Counted from the stretch's first letter, positions 1-12,490 are shown. The stretch is 64,000 nt of DNA from Bemisia tabaci (GCF_918797505.1 NC_092799.1:27838382-27902381), one strand, 5' to 3'. Notes: a model not told the origin generated them from the letters alone. Program-made: numbers and translations.

Positions 1-583
1 AAAGTTTGCACTAAAAAGCCAAACCTTTAGTTCAAAAGACCGCTTCTTTGACAGAACAAACTTGACTTTTTTTAAATCTTCATATTTCAGACCCATCAAA
101 ATTCTATCTAATTTAATTAAAATCAGATTTAGAGAGAAAATTTTGAGTCACACTGATTATTGACTGCCGCCTTGAAACGCCTCCTCTAGAAAAAGTTGCA
201 ACAAGTGAGATTCGAACCGTTTTTAACCCATTTTGAATTCCTGGAAAATGGAAGTACTCACTTAGAAGATTTCATGCAAATGAATTCCCAAGATTTTAAA
301 TAATGATTCCACGAATTGTGGCATGCAGTGTCACAAATTTTGTATCATTTAAGAATGCACTGAATTCAAATGCACTATCTCGCTAATAAAAAATTGGGAT
401 TATCTCATTTCTGGCAGGTTTCTTTATAGTGAAAGAAGAAATATATTCAGTGGGAGAACATCATTTCTGTAGAAACTGTAAAATTTCATGCTGATTACTT
501 TCTTTCCAGTCAGCACATACATTTTTTCAACAAACTAATTCAAAGTACATATTATGTCTTATGAAATCGTTAATATTTTACAG
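1..583 (+). other. Intron of Arp8 (5' part of gene lies outside the window)
   Basis: AT-rich non-coding sequence ending in a typical acceptor (TTTTACAG) at 583. I see no exon in it. Because the first Arp8 exon found here encodes a middle-to-late part of the protein, the window opens inside an intron and all upstream exons are missing. Confidence 0.6.
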
Positions 584-3500
584 GTTGGCGATGAGTGTCT
601 CATAGCACCATTAGGACTATTCCAACCTGAATTATTTGATCTGACAGGCAAGAAAACTGTAACAACGCAAAAGAGGACACTCAGTGACCCTGAAGATCCT
701 TTTGATGCAGAATTCATTCGAGAAACTAGTGTAGGTATCTAAACTTTAAAAGCCATTTTGGTACAAAATAAATGCTCCCAAAAGTTTAGGTTAAGCTTTG
801 GCGAGGGTAATCTCACGGTAACAGGAATAGTTGTGTAGCCATGACCATGAACAACATAGGGCATAAAGGTTGAAAATCGAGGTAATAAATCAAAAAGAAT
901 GATGATCCCAAACTTGTCACTGCAAAAAATCATGAAAAGTTTACACTTTATTTAAAAATATGAGACTGTAAAGACTTAAAATGTGTAGTCGGTTACAATG
1001 TTGCAGCTTTGATTCTGAAGCAAATGAGTAATTTTTTGCAATAAATTAGTATTGATCATGGACTCGCTGACAATACTTTCTGAAAAGGGTTTCTAATGTT
1101 TACAAGAATTGCAGTATTGAACTAAAATTATGATTTTGCTGTGAGAAAAATCATCAAAAAGGTGTTTTGCCATAATTGTCAACACAATGGGTCCATTAAA
1201 CGCAAGAAATACAACCAACTGAATACACTCTTTAAGTGTAAATTCGCTGGAAAATCAAGTTGGGCACTCCAAAAAGGTTTTAAATCCATTCCTTAGCGCG
1301 CAATCTGCGTAGTTCGTAACTTGCTCACTCAATTTTACCACGTATGTGGGCGGTTTTTCTTGGTGGCCGGCAGTCAAGTTTGCCCAGAGTGAGACCTAAC
1401 CTAAATTACCTAACAATCTTGTGAACTGTTTTCAACTCTCGTGAGATTTAAACTGATTCAAAGCTTTTCTTCTTGTAAAGTAAGGGAAGAAGAAAGAAAC
1501 AAACGTGTGAAAATGATTGAAATCATACAATAGATAAAATTAGTGAAATCGTTTGTTTACTAAGGTTAATTTTTTCTTACTCCTCTGCCTGTGCAAACCT
1601 GGTTGGTGGTGACTGGAAGACGTTTGAAACTGGAACAAGCGTGTTACAAACTACGCAGATTGTGAGCTGAGGAATAGATTTCAGACTTTTTTAACATGCC
1701 CAGCGTTATTTTCGTTTGATTTTTTCTGACAGAGTTCATTTATTTGGCTGCATCTCTTGTGTGTAAGAGACTACTTTAGCTGCAGTAGTTAGTGGAATGT
1801 TTATCTCGCCAGATGGAGGCAGGAGTTTCAAAAATGTGTTTAATTTGTTTGTCGCTATGTGTACTAACTTCAACTGGTAAGTTGGACTCATTCACCAGGA
1901 AAATTTATTTTTTTGAGGAAAATCAGTGATTTACAGATGTGTAGCATCAATTGCTCAGCCCTGTAAATCTTCATTTTAACCTAATTAAAGTGGAAGAAAG
2001 TCCCTGAAACTAGGTGTTGACGTAAAAAGGACCCCTCAGATGGACATATCTATTAGTGGGCAAAAAGTTATTCTACTTGATCTGAAATGAACAATGATAC
2101 ATAAAAAATTGGACCAAGCCTTCTATTACAAGTGCCTAAAATGGTTAAACAGCGGCAGGAAATAACATTCTAACAAAAGATGTAATGTCATTAGCGGCGT
2201 GGGACAAAAGAAAATATGGAGGAAGCTGGCGGTGATACGACTGTTGTAACTGGCGGAGAGGAAGAGCTTGTTGTTGACGAGCCCAGTGGAGGTGGTGAAT
2301 TCATTGTAGACTCGGGACAGTTACCTGGCTTAGACACTCTTATTTTGGACAGCATAGAACGCTGCGGTAAGTATCATGTTTCTGACTATTTAATTGACTC
2401 TTATGAATTAATGCCTGTGCTTAAATCTGATGGACGAAATTATGTATACAATAACAATCTGCAAATTCTCCCCAGTTTCTCTTCAAGCACCAAAAAATTT
2501 TAATTGAATGAGGAAGTTACGCTGTAAATCTTATGTTCTCATCTGTTCTCTGTTAATTTACTGAAACATAGAAGTTGTACAATTACAACAATACCGCAAT
2601 GGTAGTTCACCTTTTTGCACAGTGTTGTTCAACTATTCATCATGAAGGTCACTTTTAATGCACACGGTGGCTTTGCTTTAGTTTATCATTAAACAATTAC
2701 CTACAGACTTTTTTTTAAAAAAAATTTAATTTAATTTTTAACAGCTCAATTCGAACAGAATACCTAGGTAATCCAAAAAAGTTGTATTTTCAGTGTGGTA
2801 TAGAAACAATATAATTTTCCCTAAATTGTGGTGTGCTTGGAATTACATTTCTTTAATGTTTAAAGGAACTGTATGTTTTTTTGTTTTTTTTTTTTAGTTT
2901 TTTCCAGAAGTGACAGATTTTATGTAAATGCACATTCATTCAGAAAGGAATAAATAGGACGGGTGGGGGAAGAAACTATAGGTAAAGCTCAATTTACTGG
3001 ATTTATTAGGCACTGCTGCTAAATCTGGCCAATATTAATGTCAGCTTTTTTGCAGCAACATTGTTAAATTTGATGTCTGATTCCTGTATTTTTTCCCCCA
3101 TGTAATTGGTGTTTAATACAGAGCTAACTCTAATAATAAGCTCAAGAGTAGTATTAGTTAAATTAGTTTAAGTATTGGAAGAATGGTAAATAATTCTCAA
3201 GACTTGAATGTCTGTGTCATTAATGTTTTATTTTGCCCTGCAGGCACTGATGACCTTAAGAAGAAAATGTACAGTTGTATCTTAATTGTTGGAGGAGGAA
3301 TGAAATTTAGCAATATTGGATCTTGGCTTCAAAACCATCTCTCTTTGCAAATACCAGCTCAACATCGTCCAGGTGAAAATTAAACACAAAATTTCCTAAC
3401 GACCAACCTATATCTGATTTTTAGACAAGAAAAAAAAACACCAAGAAGAATCCAGCACCATTCTTATGGGAAATCCCCTCCAGTCAAATCAGATGAAACT

Positions 3501-4851
3501 TTGATATGTTGCTCAGCTAGTCATTCTGATCAAAAGCTCTCACGGGCCCAAAGAGATCCCATGTGCGGTTTTCGAGATATTCGCTGTTTTATATGCGTGA
3601 ACGGAGGTCCCGTCGGCCGTACCATTGTGCAGCATGCTCGAACCCTTCCCTTCCAGTCCACTCCGGCTCCTCTCCGCTTCTCCGCCACCCATACCTGAAG
3701 CTCCGACTCCGACGCTCACAAGGCTTTGCTCATCGTCGCCGGCCCGAGTGGCCTTATCTGGGTGGTGGTTAGACCACCTGGGCCAGTGGGCCACCTCGTG
3801 ACCGTTGGAGTCCGAGCCTCGAGTATGGGTGACGAAGAAGCGGAGAAAGGCCGGAGTGGACTGGGAGGGAAGGGTTCGAGTAGTGCTGCACAATGATCCG
3901 GCTGGAGGGACCTCCGTTCAAGCATACAAAACGGCGAATATCTGGAAAACCGCACATTTGATTTCCATGGGCCTGCAAGAGCTTTTGATCAGAATGACTA
4001 GCTGAGCAACATATGAAAGTTTCATCAGATTTGACTGGGGGGGGGGGGAGATTTCCCATAAGGATGGTGCAGGACTCTTTGTTCCTAACCTAACTTGAGG
4101 TTCCACACTATTCTATGGAGAAATCAGAGCTTAAAAATCCAAATCTCTAATGAGTTTCAGTGCAAGACTGACGAGGATAAGCTTTTGAAAGCAGAACCTT
4201 CTTTTCTCTGTCAGGACTTTTTATTTGTTTATTCTTTTTGTAACACTGACAGTTTAACAGCTCATGCAAACAAATATTCCAAGTGTATATGATGCACAGT
4301 ATTGAAACAATACAGCGCCATGAACAGAAAAAAATAAAATGAGACAACGATAGTATAGAAAGTAAATAATAATTCAGTTAACATGGCCTTAGCTCGAAAG
4401 GATCTTTTCTTTAATGAAAATTTTAAAAAAAAGTAACTTCAACATGATCGACCTTCAGTATTTACTGTAGCATCCTAAATCAACTTACTATAATTATACA
4501 CTACTACTACTACTAATAATTATACACTACTACTAATACAACAGTAGCATAAAACTAAATGCCATCAGCAAAAAGTAAAGCATTCTTGGTATGGTTTTGT
4601 ATTTCGCCTAAAGAACCTCAAACTAATTTTAATCTTTGATTTTCCATTTGTTAATTTATTACTCATGTATAATTTCAGAACAAATTGATGTGATCACCGT
4701 CCCGAAAGAAGTGGACCCTGAAATCGCTACCTGGAAAGGTGCCTCAGTCATGTCGTTCCTGGAATCTGCGCAAGAACTGTGGCTCACACCTGCAATGTGG
4801 CGCAAGCACAGTATCAAAATTCTGAGGGAACGCGCTCCGTTTATTTGGTGA
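584..4851 (+). CDS. Arp8: Actin-related protein 8, C-terminal part (INO80 chromatin-remodelling complex subunit)
   Basis: Four exons: 584-730, 2195-2366, 3244-3372 and 4679-4851 (TGA at 4849-4851). They splice in phase into 157 residues plus stop. The first exon carries GDECLIAPLGLF and SDPEDPFD, both characteristic of ACTR8. The second is a divergent acidic insert ending in LDSIERCG. The third holds the actin-fold stretch KKKMYSCILIVGGGMKF (the second nucleotide-binding loop of actins). The last carries VDPEIATWKGASVMSFL, then QELWLTP and the terminal RERAPFIW, matching the end of ACTR8 family proteins. Family knowledge: Arp8 binds nucleosomes and DNA in the Arp8-Arp4-actin module of INO80, in the nucleus, and supports nucleosome sliding and DNA repair. 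The acceptor at 2194 (ATTAG) has a weak pyrimidine tract and is the least certain junction. The 5' part of the gene is missing. Confidence 0.93.
1261..1702. mobile_element. MITE-like element with imperfect terminal inverted repeats, in an Arp8 intron
   Basis: The left end (TGGGCA, then AATCCATTCC and AATCTGCGTAGTT) recurs in inverted form at the right end (AACTACGCAGATT, then GGAATAGATT and TGCCCA). The arms are about 60 bp and imperfect. No coding capacity. Target duplication is not clear. Confidence 0.6.
3444..4081. mobile_element. Long foldback (palindromic) element in the last Arp8 intron
   Basis: The two halves of this roughly 640-bp stretch are near reverse complements. CAGCACCATTCTTATGGG at the left pairs with CCCATAAGGATGGTGC at the right. 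ATTCTGATCAAAAGCTCT pairs with AGAGCTTTTGATCAGAAT. The middle is GC-rich (around 3720-3830), unlike the flanking intron. The many overlapping open frames on both strands here come from the palindrome and are not genes. It looks like a non-autonomous foldback/MITE element. Confidence 0.75.
4497..4540. repeat. CTA/ACT trinucleotide microsatellite
   Basis: Interrupted ACTACTACT runs separated by a duplicated AATTATACACTACT segment, in the last Arp8 intron. Confidence 0.6.
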
Positions 4852-4869
4852 TGTTGTCTCTTTTTAGTT

Positions 4870-5830
4870 TCGGAATTCTTAATTGAATCAAATTCAACGG
4901 GAATGAAACCCAAGTTTTTTTTATAGACACTGTAGGGTTTTTGAGCCCTAGTTTTTCAGGGAGCTGTTCAGTGTTTGGGCTAGGAAATACTTTTGTAAAG
5001 ATATCGGCAACGTTTTGAGACAAAGGTACATATTCAAATCAAATCCTACCTTTCCTCTCCTCTTCTTTGTCAATATGATTAAATATAAACATGCCTGGTC
5101 CTTTCAAACAGTAAAGGATCCTTACTGAGTGAAATAGCTTTCCGATTGTCAGCAAATACCACATTTGGATTTTGAATGAGTTTGGATCAGTCAATCTTGG
5201 TTAAAAAAAATTACTAGCCACTTTAAGTCTGATACAGTCACAGCCATTTCTATGTATTCAGCCTCAGTGATGGAGCGGACATTATTTATTTGCTTTCCAA
5301 TTTGCCAAGTTACTGCTGCTTGGACCAGAAAAGCTACAAATCCACTTAGAGATTTTTTGTCCTAGATGCAATTGACCATAAAATGCATGAACTGGCTGAC
5401 AGGACTTGTGATATCTTAGTTTTAAGTCTGTAGTGAAGTCCTTCTTAAGTACCTCATCATATATTTTGCTACATTTTTTTTCTGGACGGATTTTCATTAT
5501 ATCTTCTCACTTTGCTCAGAGCAGAAGTCCAATCGGGTCTAGTATTATTTTATAGATAAAACAAGCTGTCTGTTGCTCTTCTGTAGGATGTCTGAACAAT
5601 CAGCTCACTCTTATTATCGTAATCAAATCCACCATTATTGATGGTGCTGTACAAGGATTACGTTTGTCCATGCCACAATCTTCTAAGATTTTATTTGCAT
5701 TCAAACTTTTACTTAAAGTAATGGAGTAATGGTATCTTACTCTATTCAAAACGATAACATGTGCTTTGATACCTCTAAATCTCAGATAAAACAAATTGGC
5801 TTTTGCATGACTGTTTTTGATGCAAAGTTA
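4870..5830 (-). mobile_element. Degenerate Ty1/copia retrotransposon fragment (pol: end of reverse transcriptase to RNase H)
   Basis: Reading on the minus strand and allowing several frame changes and stops, the translation carries copia landmarks in the correct order. ANKILEDCGMDKRNPC (5600-5794 frame) is followed by a TRPDWTSALSKV-like segment near 5530 and KKSLSGFVAF near 5330. Next come ITEAEYIEMA near 5270, VVFADNRKAISLSKDP near 5130 and NVADIFTKVFPSPNTEQL near 4990. These correspond to the end of the reverse transcriptase and the RNase H domain of Ty1/copia Pol. No LTRs, gag or integrase are visible, so it is a truncated dead fragment. It begins within about 20 bp of the Arp8 stop codon, in antisense. 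Confidence 0.85.
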
Positions 5831-8488
5831 AGGAACAACTCAATTTATTGATCGAATCTTACTGAAAACTATAAAATTTTCATGGATTTGCAATTGGTGG
5901 AGATACCCGAGAGCATCAATGGAATGCAGGGATGTTTTATATTAGATGGAAAGATGACATTTTACAACCATTATCTACTTGGTTGCCTACCTTATTCTCG
6001 AGCTCTGATTATTCCGCCAATATTTGAGGCTAATCTGAGTTGACACTGGATGATCATAAATGCGATAATGACCACAAAAAGCTGTAACAGAGAACCATGA
6101 CATAACAGTAGAACTTATTTCGATGAAAGTACTGACAATATTTTCATCTGAGGCAGGTTGAGAGTGATAGTGAAACTATGGTCTTCTATGCAACTGAAGT
6201 TAAAGTCTTGAACACAATTTCACCTCAGGGGTTGTTAAATTCAACATAGGCGCCCTTAGGTGCCCAGAGCTTTAGGATCAGTTTGTAATGAATATTATGA
6301 GTGAAGAATAAGTAAGTTTATGAAGTTATTGAAACAAGGATTCGTAACACAAAGATTATCCAAAAAGGTTCTGTGCTGGAGGACGGTTTGGATAGTGTTT
6401 ATTCATGAATGCTTTTTGGAGCATGGTCAATCTTAAATTTTAACAAAATGAAAGAATGTTACATAGCAACAAAAACTACAGCAAATGAAATAGAAAAGTG
6501 TCACAGTGCTTGATGAACTTAGCTAAGTAAGAAGCAAAAGGATAACTCCAGGACGTCTAGAGATATAATCACGACTCATTATACAGAGATGTGCAAGTTT
6601 ACAATGAAAGTAACATCACAATAAATGCATCACAGTAAATTAATTTCCAAGTACATGGTACACAAAATATTGTCTCCTTTCCACGAAGTTACAGCAGCAG
6701 TAGCTAATTTTAGTAGAAATACCATGCAAAATTGTTGAAGCATCCTCTATTTTCTTCCCTTGTGTAAAAAATGGCTCTTAGTAGAATGAGAAATCCTGTG
6801 AATCCTAACTAATCGAAGGTGTAGGTCCATCATTATATTGAGAAATGAAGGAAAAAGTTAAACACAAAAATAAGTAAATAATTTAATTTTCAAAAAAAAA
6901 AAAAAAAAAACAGGTGAAAAAATTTAAAACGACTTGAAAATTTGTTATAGTGACAAACTCACAGAAAAAACTTGCTTGAAGCAAATATCATGCAATCCAT
7001 GAGCAGAAAACCTCAGCTGGTCATGTTTCAGTTGGAGTGATGCCAAAATTAGCTAGAATCAAAATGAGCATGTTGAGTTTTCAGTAACTAAAATGTAAAA
7101 TCCAACTTTCAGCTAATTGAAATGTAGATAAAAGAGGAAAATGTGCTTGTCGACCATTCTGAAGGTTATGGACAATCATCTTTACGGTTTTAAGCCATGA
7201 AGTCTAGGACCTGGGTTAGTCGAAAAATTCCGAGATTCATCAGGGAATGAAAATTGAAGCGTGGTTGTACGCACCAGGAAATTTAAATGAAAAGTTAGCC
7301 TGTGTCTTTCCAAGAAACATCAAAGTAAGCTCCTGAAATTCTCAATAATTGTCTCTCAATTGAGTAGACTGAAGTTGTCAAACCAGTTTAAAGTTTTTGC
7401 GCCAAAAATGAGCAAGTTTTTGTGCCATGTATAAAAATACAAAATCGATTTTATTTTCGAAGAGCTCGACAGATTATTTTCATTTTTGGCCGAAACTGTG
7501 CAGGAGTCACCCCACTACGAGAAAATTTGAAAGGGGAAAGAGATTTGATTTACTTTTACTCAGACTGTTTGTTTGATGCAATAACTGATTTTAATTTTTC
7601 ATTTCTCCAGACATTAATCTCGTATGTATTGAACCTACCTGTTTATTCAAGCAAGGCTCCGGGTTTTGATTTAGCATCTTGTGAATCATTCTTTTTGTCA
7701 ATCGATGCTGAAAAACAGTAATTATTTGCATCAGCTAATTGTTATAATCAGTAGTGTATCCTTGCTATGAAATTCTTGAATGTCATTATTGTCACAACAG
7801 AGAAAGAAGTTGACTTAAAGTCATAGCCATTGATACGTGTACTCATCATAAAGGGAAAAAACTCATTTGAGTAAAATTTTCCTTTTTAAGTTACTCTGTT
7901 TGGAGGAACACTAAAGCTATAACTTTATGTCAACTTCTCTGTCTCTAATTTGGGAGGTGCTCTATGCCTTCCGCTCATTGCTGCCATGTAAATGAAATGG
8001 GTACTACCAAGTAGAAAAAATCCATGTATAAAAATGAGTTAGAAATCAACATAATGGTCAGTTGTAATCAGAGACATTGATCACTGATCAGAGAGGAAGA
8101 ATGAATTACCCTTTTACCCTTCCATTCTCAATGACTGACCATGAGAATTTTTTTATCTTTTGTGGTAAAATAGATTTATTTTGAAAGTACATGATTTTTG
8201 TTTGTGTAAGTTCTGCTTATATGTTCAGGAGGATTGTTGCTCAAATTCCGAAAGGGGAAAGGAGGTGACATTTTATTTGATGGAAGTCAGAACTTCTTGT
8301 CCAGAAAAAAATTTAAAATATTGAAAATAAGTTAACATTTCTCTGAAAAATGGTGTTCCTTATGTGAGACGTCCTTTCCTCATTCTTTTGGTCACATCTC
8401 TGCCTTGTAACTCCTGTCTTGTTTAGTATTTTAAGTATCCTATTACCTCAGGATAAATCTCCATTAAAGTTGTCTAGGATTTAATGTT
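5831..8488. other. Gene-free stretch between the copia fragment and the receptor gene
   Basis: AT-rich DNA with a poly(A) run at 6893-6910 and one foldback element at about 7798-7950. I searched the minus strand for the missing last receptor exon (TM7 with a TYxxxxxQF-like end) and did not find one. No other coding evidence. Confidence 0.5.
7798..7950. repeat. Short foldback repeat
   Basis: Inverted arms of about 30 bp: AGAAGTTGACTTAAAGTCATAG at the left pairs with CTATAACTTTATGTCAACTTCT at the right, with a loop of about 100 bp. Probably a small MITE remnant. Confidence 0.55.
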
Positions 8489-9733
8489 CTATGTCATGAT
8501 CTCTTGAAGTAAATCAGTCTTTGTTTTAACTATTTTCTGTTTTTCTCTCAGACCCAAGATCCTCTGCAAATTTTTTTTTAGAATACTGGAGGATGTGGAG
8601 TAAGTTACAAAATATATATTTACCTGCTCCAAAACAGATTCACAAGTGTGGGCTATCCAAAACAGGAAAACCAATCGTTGAATGGATGAAAAAGCCCCAA
8701 TCACTTTAAAAACCATTAAACCATCGCCCACAATATCTTGGTCTGCAAAAATGACTTGATTGGTACTTGGAACTATTGATGTTGCAAATCTAAACATGTT
8801 GAGTGAAATTAAAAAGCCGTAAAACTTCATCATATTCTTCACCAGAATCATCAACTTTTTGTGTATTTTAAATAAATTCTGAAACTCAGTCAATTTATTT
8901 TGACAAGATGCCTTGTGGAGCTTCTTAAAACATGATACCCGCACCTGCAGATTTTGCCTTGGTTTCACATACCGGTAGTTATCTTCTTTTAAATATAACT
9001 GGAGCAGTTTTTCATCAACAGAAAAGTCATCTGTGACGGAAAAATCCATCCACAAATTACGTGATGATCTCTTCAGGGCATGTATTCTTTCATTCACTTT
9101 CATCAATATCTTCTTACACAACATGACAGCCAGTGCAAATTGCAGTAGAGGTGCTGCAGGCAGGACTACCGTTTCACTGATAAACAAGTAATCGTAGGCA
9201 TAAAATGGGAGATTGTTTCTTTGAGCACTGGTTAAAACGTAAAGTAGTTCAGTAATAGTCATGATTCCCAAGACAAAGATACTTACTATTACACCATATC
9301 CTGCAAACTTTTTGTAATTTAAGACGACACCCTCTTCCAGTAATAATTGGTCTATTTCATCAAAGTTCTTCAGAACTTCGTGTATTTGGTCACCCTTTAG
9401 GATGTACATTGCCATTGTATAGATTGATGGCATCGTGCTCATTTGAATGCTGATCACAAGGACGATGAAGGTTGCGTTAAGGAGATTTTGGAAGTTTGCC
9501 AACAACCATAGAGTGCCTCTTGTGTAGCCAATAACAGTTATCGCCCAAACACAGATGGCAAATATATATTCACAGTAAAAAAATATTTTCTCATCCTTAT
9601 TTCTTACTGACACGCCAAAAAGTTTGTAGAAATTTATCAAAACTGCAATTTGCTTTTTAAAGTGATTCTTTTTACTCGTCTTCAACATGCTCACAGACGT
9701 TATTTGGAAACTTAACTGTTGTTCACATTGCAC
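8489..9733 (-). CDS. Gustatory-receptor-like seven-transmembrane protein (C-terminal exon not found)
   Basis: Single long exon starting with ATG at 9733. The frame runs to 8489, but a good donor (GAGCAG followed by GTAAAT) at 8624/8623 suggests the exon really ends at 8624, after about 370 residues. Hydrophobic segments fall near residues 50-75, 80-108, 145-170, 185-212, 290-318 and 335-362. The long basic intracellular loop before the fifth segment is typical of insect Gr/Or proteins. The phrase FWIAHTCESVLEQ at the end of the sixth segment resembles Gr proteins just before the conserved final intron. Insect gustatory receptors (7tm_7 family) are membrane ligand-gated channels of sensory neurons with an intracellular N terminus. 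TM7 with its TYxxxxxQF signature is absent from the visible frame, so the last exon is either unfound or lost. An odorant receptor is a less likely alternative. Confidence 0.65.
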   Translation of the reverse strand: MQCEQQLSFQITSVSMLKTSKKNHFKKQIAVLINFYKLFGVSVRNKDEKIFFYCEYIFAICVWAITVIGYTRGTLWLLANFQNLLNATFIVLVISIQMSTMPSIYTMAMYILKGDQIHEVLKNFDEIDQLLLEEGVVLNYKKFAGYGVIVSIFVLGIMTITELLYVLTSAQRNNLPFYAYDYLFISETVVLPAAPLLQFALAVMLCKKILMKVNERIHALKRSSRNLWMDFSVTDDFSVDEKLLQLYLKEDNYRYVKPRQNLQVRVSCFKKLHKASCQNKLTEFQNLFKIHKKLMILVKNMMKFYGFLISLNMFRFATSIVPSTNQVIFADQDIVGDGLMVFKVIGAFSSIQRLVFLFWIAHTCESVLEQVNIYFVTYSTSSSILKKNLQRILGLREKQKIVKTKTDLLQEIMT

Positions 9734-12300
9734 TGTTTACACGAAGCCATATTTGTGGGTAGTCCAATTCCAAAGGATGTTTCAGCTTGAGAGATGAAAC
9801 TGGTATAGTACAATTCCTGAATGTGACCATTTGTAGGAAACCTTTATATTGCCCATGAACTCGAAACTAGAACGTTGGCATCACTGTCTTTATGAAAGCC
9901 CCATGGACATGTTCTCACGAAAATTTTAGGATTAACAATTCAAAGTTTTCATCTGCTGTATTTGGGTCTCAAAAATGTCTCCCTATTAGCGTGACAATTT
10001 ATTTAATTAGTCGTGACTATTTCTTTGGAACACTAGAATACGCAAATGTCGTCCAGAACTCTGATTCTGATTATCCGGTCCAACTCTATGAAATTAGGTA
10101 GGTAAGTATGCTCCAAAATTTTGTTTTCTTCTTGCAGTATTCTCCTTTCGCCTTGGAATGGTTACACGCACTTTTAACATATTGGTATTCCATGGAGCAA
10201 TTTTAATAGGTATCCAAGCTTCCATGAATTGGACCGAGTTTTGGGTTATGTGGACCACATTTTGCAATGAGAAACCACTATTACTGCCTCATTTTAGAAA
10301 CAACATATGGACTGCATTTTGCAATTCGGAACTAGAATATAAGGCTTAGTTTAGAAACGATGTGTGTACCATTAGTTGCCCTATGCACATGAGTGTTTTC
10401 AGGGATGAGCTAGATATTTTAGTTCCTAGTTACAAAAAGTAGTCCATATACCTAAGCCATTGGTTTCCCTCCGCAGAAAGGTGCTTTTATGGAAAAGCCA
10501 GAGATAGTGGTTCCTTGTTGCAAAATTTAATCCATATTTTGAAAATTAATGAATTTTTAAGTAATTTTGCATTCAACTAGCAAATTTTACGCGCTTAGTC
10601 TCCTGTCAAAAAATGTTTTGTCACGAAAAAATATTCAGTCTCCGTAAAACACTCGTTAAACTTAGTCTTCAGCCTTGAATCTTCACGGGGAATAAAACTT
10701 CAAACCTCTGTTTCTCGGTTCAAACTTGGTGCATTTCTGTTAAACCAGGTCTAATCATTATAGCTGCCAAGCTTAAGAATCAAATAGAAAGCAGAGGATA
10801 TTTTATATCAAGTAAATGGTAACGCACTGGGATAACTGCTGTCAAGAGGACGTTTATGTGCACACAAATTGAGACAGGCAGAGACCCCTTCCAAACCTTA
10901 TTTCACCTAGAGAAAGTGATTAAGTTGATTTACTTGTCCAATGAGCCATGCATCACTGAATATTTGAGAGTAGTCTTTCAAAGGCCTGCCTTGAAAGTTT
11001 CCATTGTCACGAGCATTAATTATTCAAGCAACCAACTCAATCTAGTGCTTTCTTGAGAATTTCTGAAGCTTAAGTTCTGTGCAACCCACAAAGCATAGCT
11101 CTTGGAGAAGGAATTCAAAATTGATAGTGATAAATGGGCTATCTACTGTACAGCATAGATAATACATTCAATGCTATGTAACTTTATTTTAATTGTGATT
11201 TTCTTTCTACCTGTGAAATTCCAATGCCATAAATGAAAAGCAATTTTCGAAAATTTGCTATTAATTTGGCATTTGACCTCTCCTCTGTCAAACTAAAATT
11301 ATAATATAATCCCTAGTAACAATATGATCTGTAAAAACATTATTCAAAAACTCTTAAAAAACTGTTAAAATGTTCGTATAGATATTAGGAAACCCTTCTT
11401 GGCTATTTTTTAAAGTAAAATTTACGAGTGGTATAGAGGAAAAAGGTGTTAAAGAAGCTCTTAAAATATCACTGTAGTTATTTCACATTTAATTCAAACA
11501 TTTTTAGTGTCGAATAACTACAGTTGATGTTCTAAAAGTTTTTTTTCACACTTTACCTATTACTCGTAAAAATTTTACTGCTCGTAAATTTTACTTAAAA
11601 AAACAGCCAAAAGAGGTTTTTTAATAAGAACATTTAAACAATTTTTTCAAGAGTCCTTGCTGCCAAGGACAGCTCAAATTTTGAAAAGCAATTTGTTGCG
11701 AATTTATACATTACCTTTATCACGTTTATTTTTTACCTATATCACATAAATATGCCTTCTCACATTTTAGGTAGGTATAAGTTTTTAGATACATTATAGG
11801 CAGGTAAGCTGTGAAGTAGAACTTCATTTAATTGATTTGATAAAATAATATAACAGGACAGATGAATTGAAGCTTTAGTCTGTTCAGGTTAATTCAGGCA
11901 TTTTTGACAAAGTTAATAAAATTCACATTATAATCAAGTGATCTTCTAATAAAATGGAAAAAATTAATTTACCTTATAAGTGATTAATTTGATTATATAG
12001 AATGATAATCAAAATTTTAAGGTGCAATTTAAAGGTAGGTTTCTCGCATCTCTTTAACATCAAATAGACCAAGGTACTTCACACAAAGTGATGCAGTATC
12101 ATAAGAAGGACAAATAATATAATGCAAGAAATGCGTATTGACATTTTATTCAGAATATAAAGATAAATCCACTGAGTTTAAAAAAGGAAAAAAAAAGAAA
12201 AAAAAAATGAGTATACTATCGAGGAGAAGGTACAGGACCTTTGGCAAACATAAAAATATGATGTTAATAAATTAAAAACCAGATTGACACACTATGTACA
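9734..12300. other. Intergenic DNA upstream of the receptor gene
   Basis: No supported gene. It contains a foldback element at 11346-11658. Between 10150 and 10520 there are repeated motifs of the type TGCATTTTGCAA / GTTGCAAAATTTAATCCAT that look like pieces of dispersed repeats. Confidence 0.4.
11346..11658. mobile_element. Foldback MITE-like element
   Basis: An inverted repeat covers most of about 310 bp. AAGTAAAATTTACGAG at the left pairs with CTCGTAAATTTTACTT at the right, and ACTGTAGTTATT pairs with AATAACTACAGT close to the centre. The outer arms (AAACTCTT / AAGAGTCC) are less perfect. AT-rich and non-coding. Confidence 0.65.
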
Positions 12301-12490
12301 GAATCATCTAACGAAAAACACAGAGAAGGATGTTGAAACAATTGTAAGGGGCTTGTGAGTTCTTGATCGATGCCAAGAGAAGAGGGGCGGTTCTTCGGCG
12401 AATCCAAAGAATTGAAAAGACGGAACAGATAGTTTTTGAAATTTCATTTTTAAAGCAATAAAAGAGAGCTTTGGGAGCATGAACATGCTC

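Noticed and set aside
205..225. GATTCGAACC, a tRNA B-box-like motif on the minus strand
   Set aside because: No A box, no T-stem pairing and no acceptor stem around it.
3540..4059. Several overlapping 60-117 residue frames on both strands
   Set aside because: By-products of a GC-rich palindromic element; the frames mirror each other.
4841..5023. 60-residue minus-strand frame as a gene
   Set aside because: It is the tail of copia RNase H in a fragment full of stops and frame changes.
8489..8623. C-terminal 45 residues of the receptor frame as the real C terminus
   Set aside because: They follow a good GTAAAT donor and do not look like a transmembrane TM7; probably intronic read-through.
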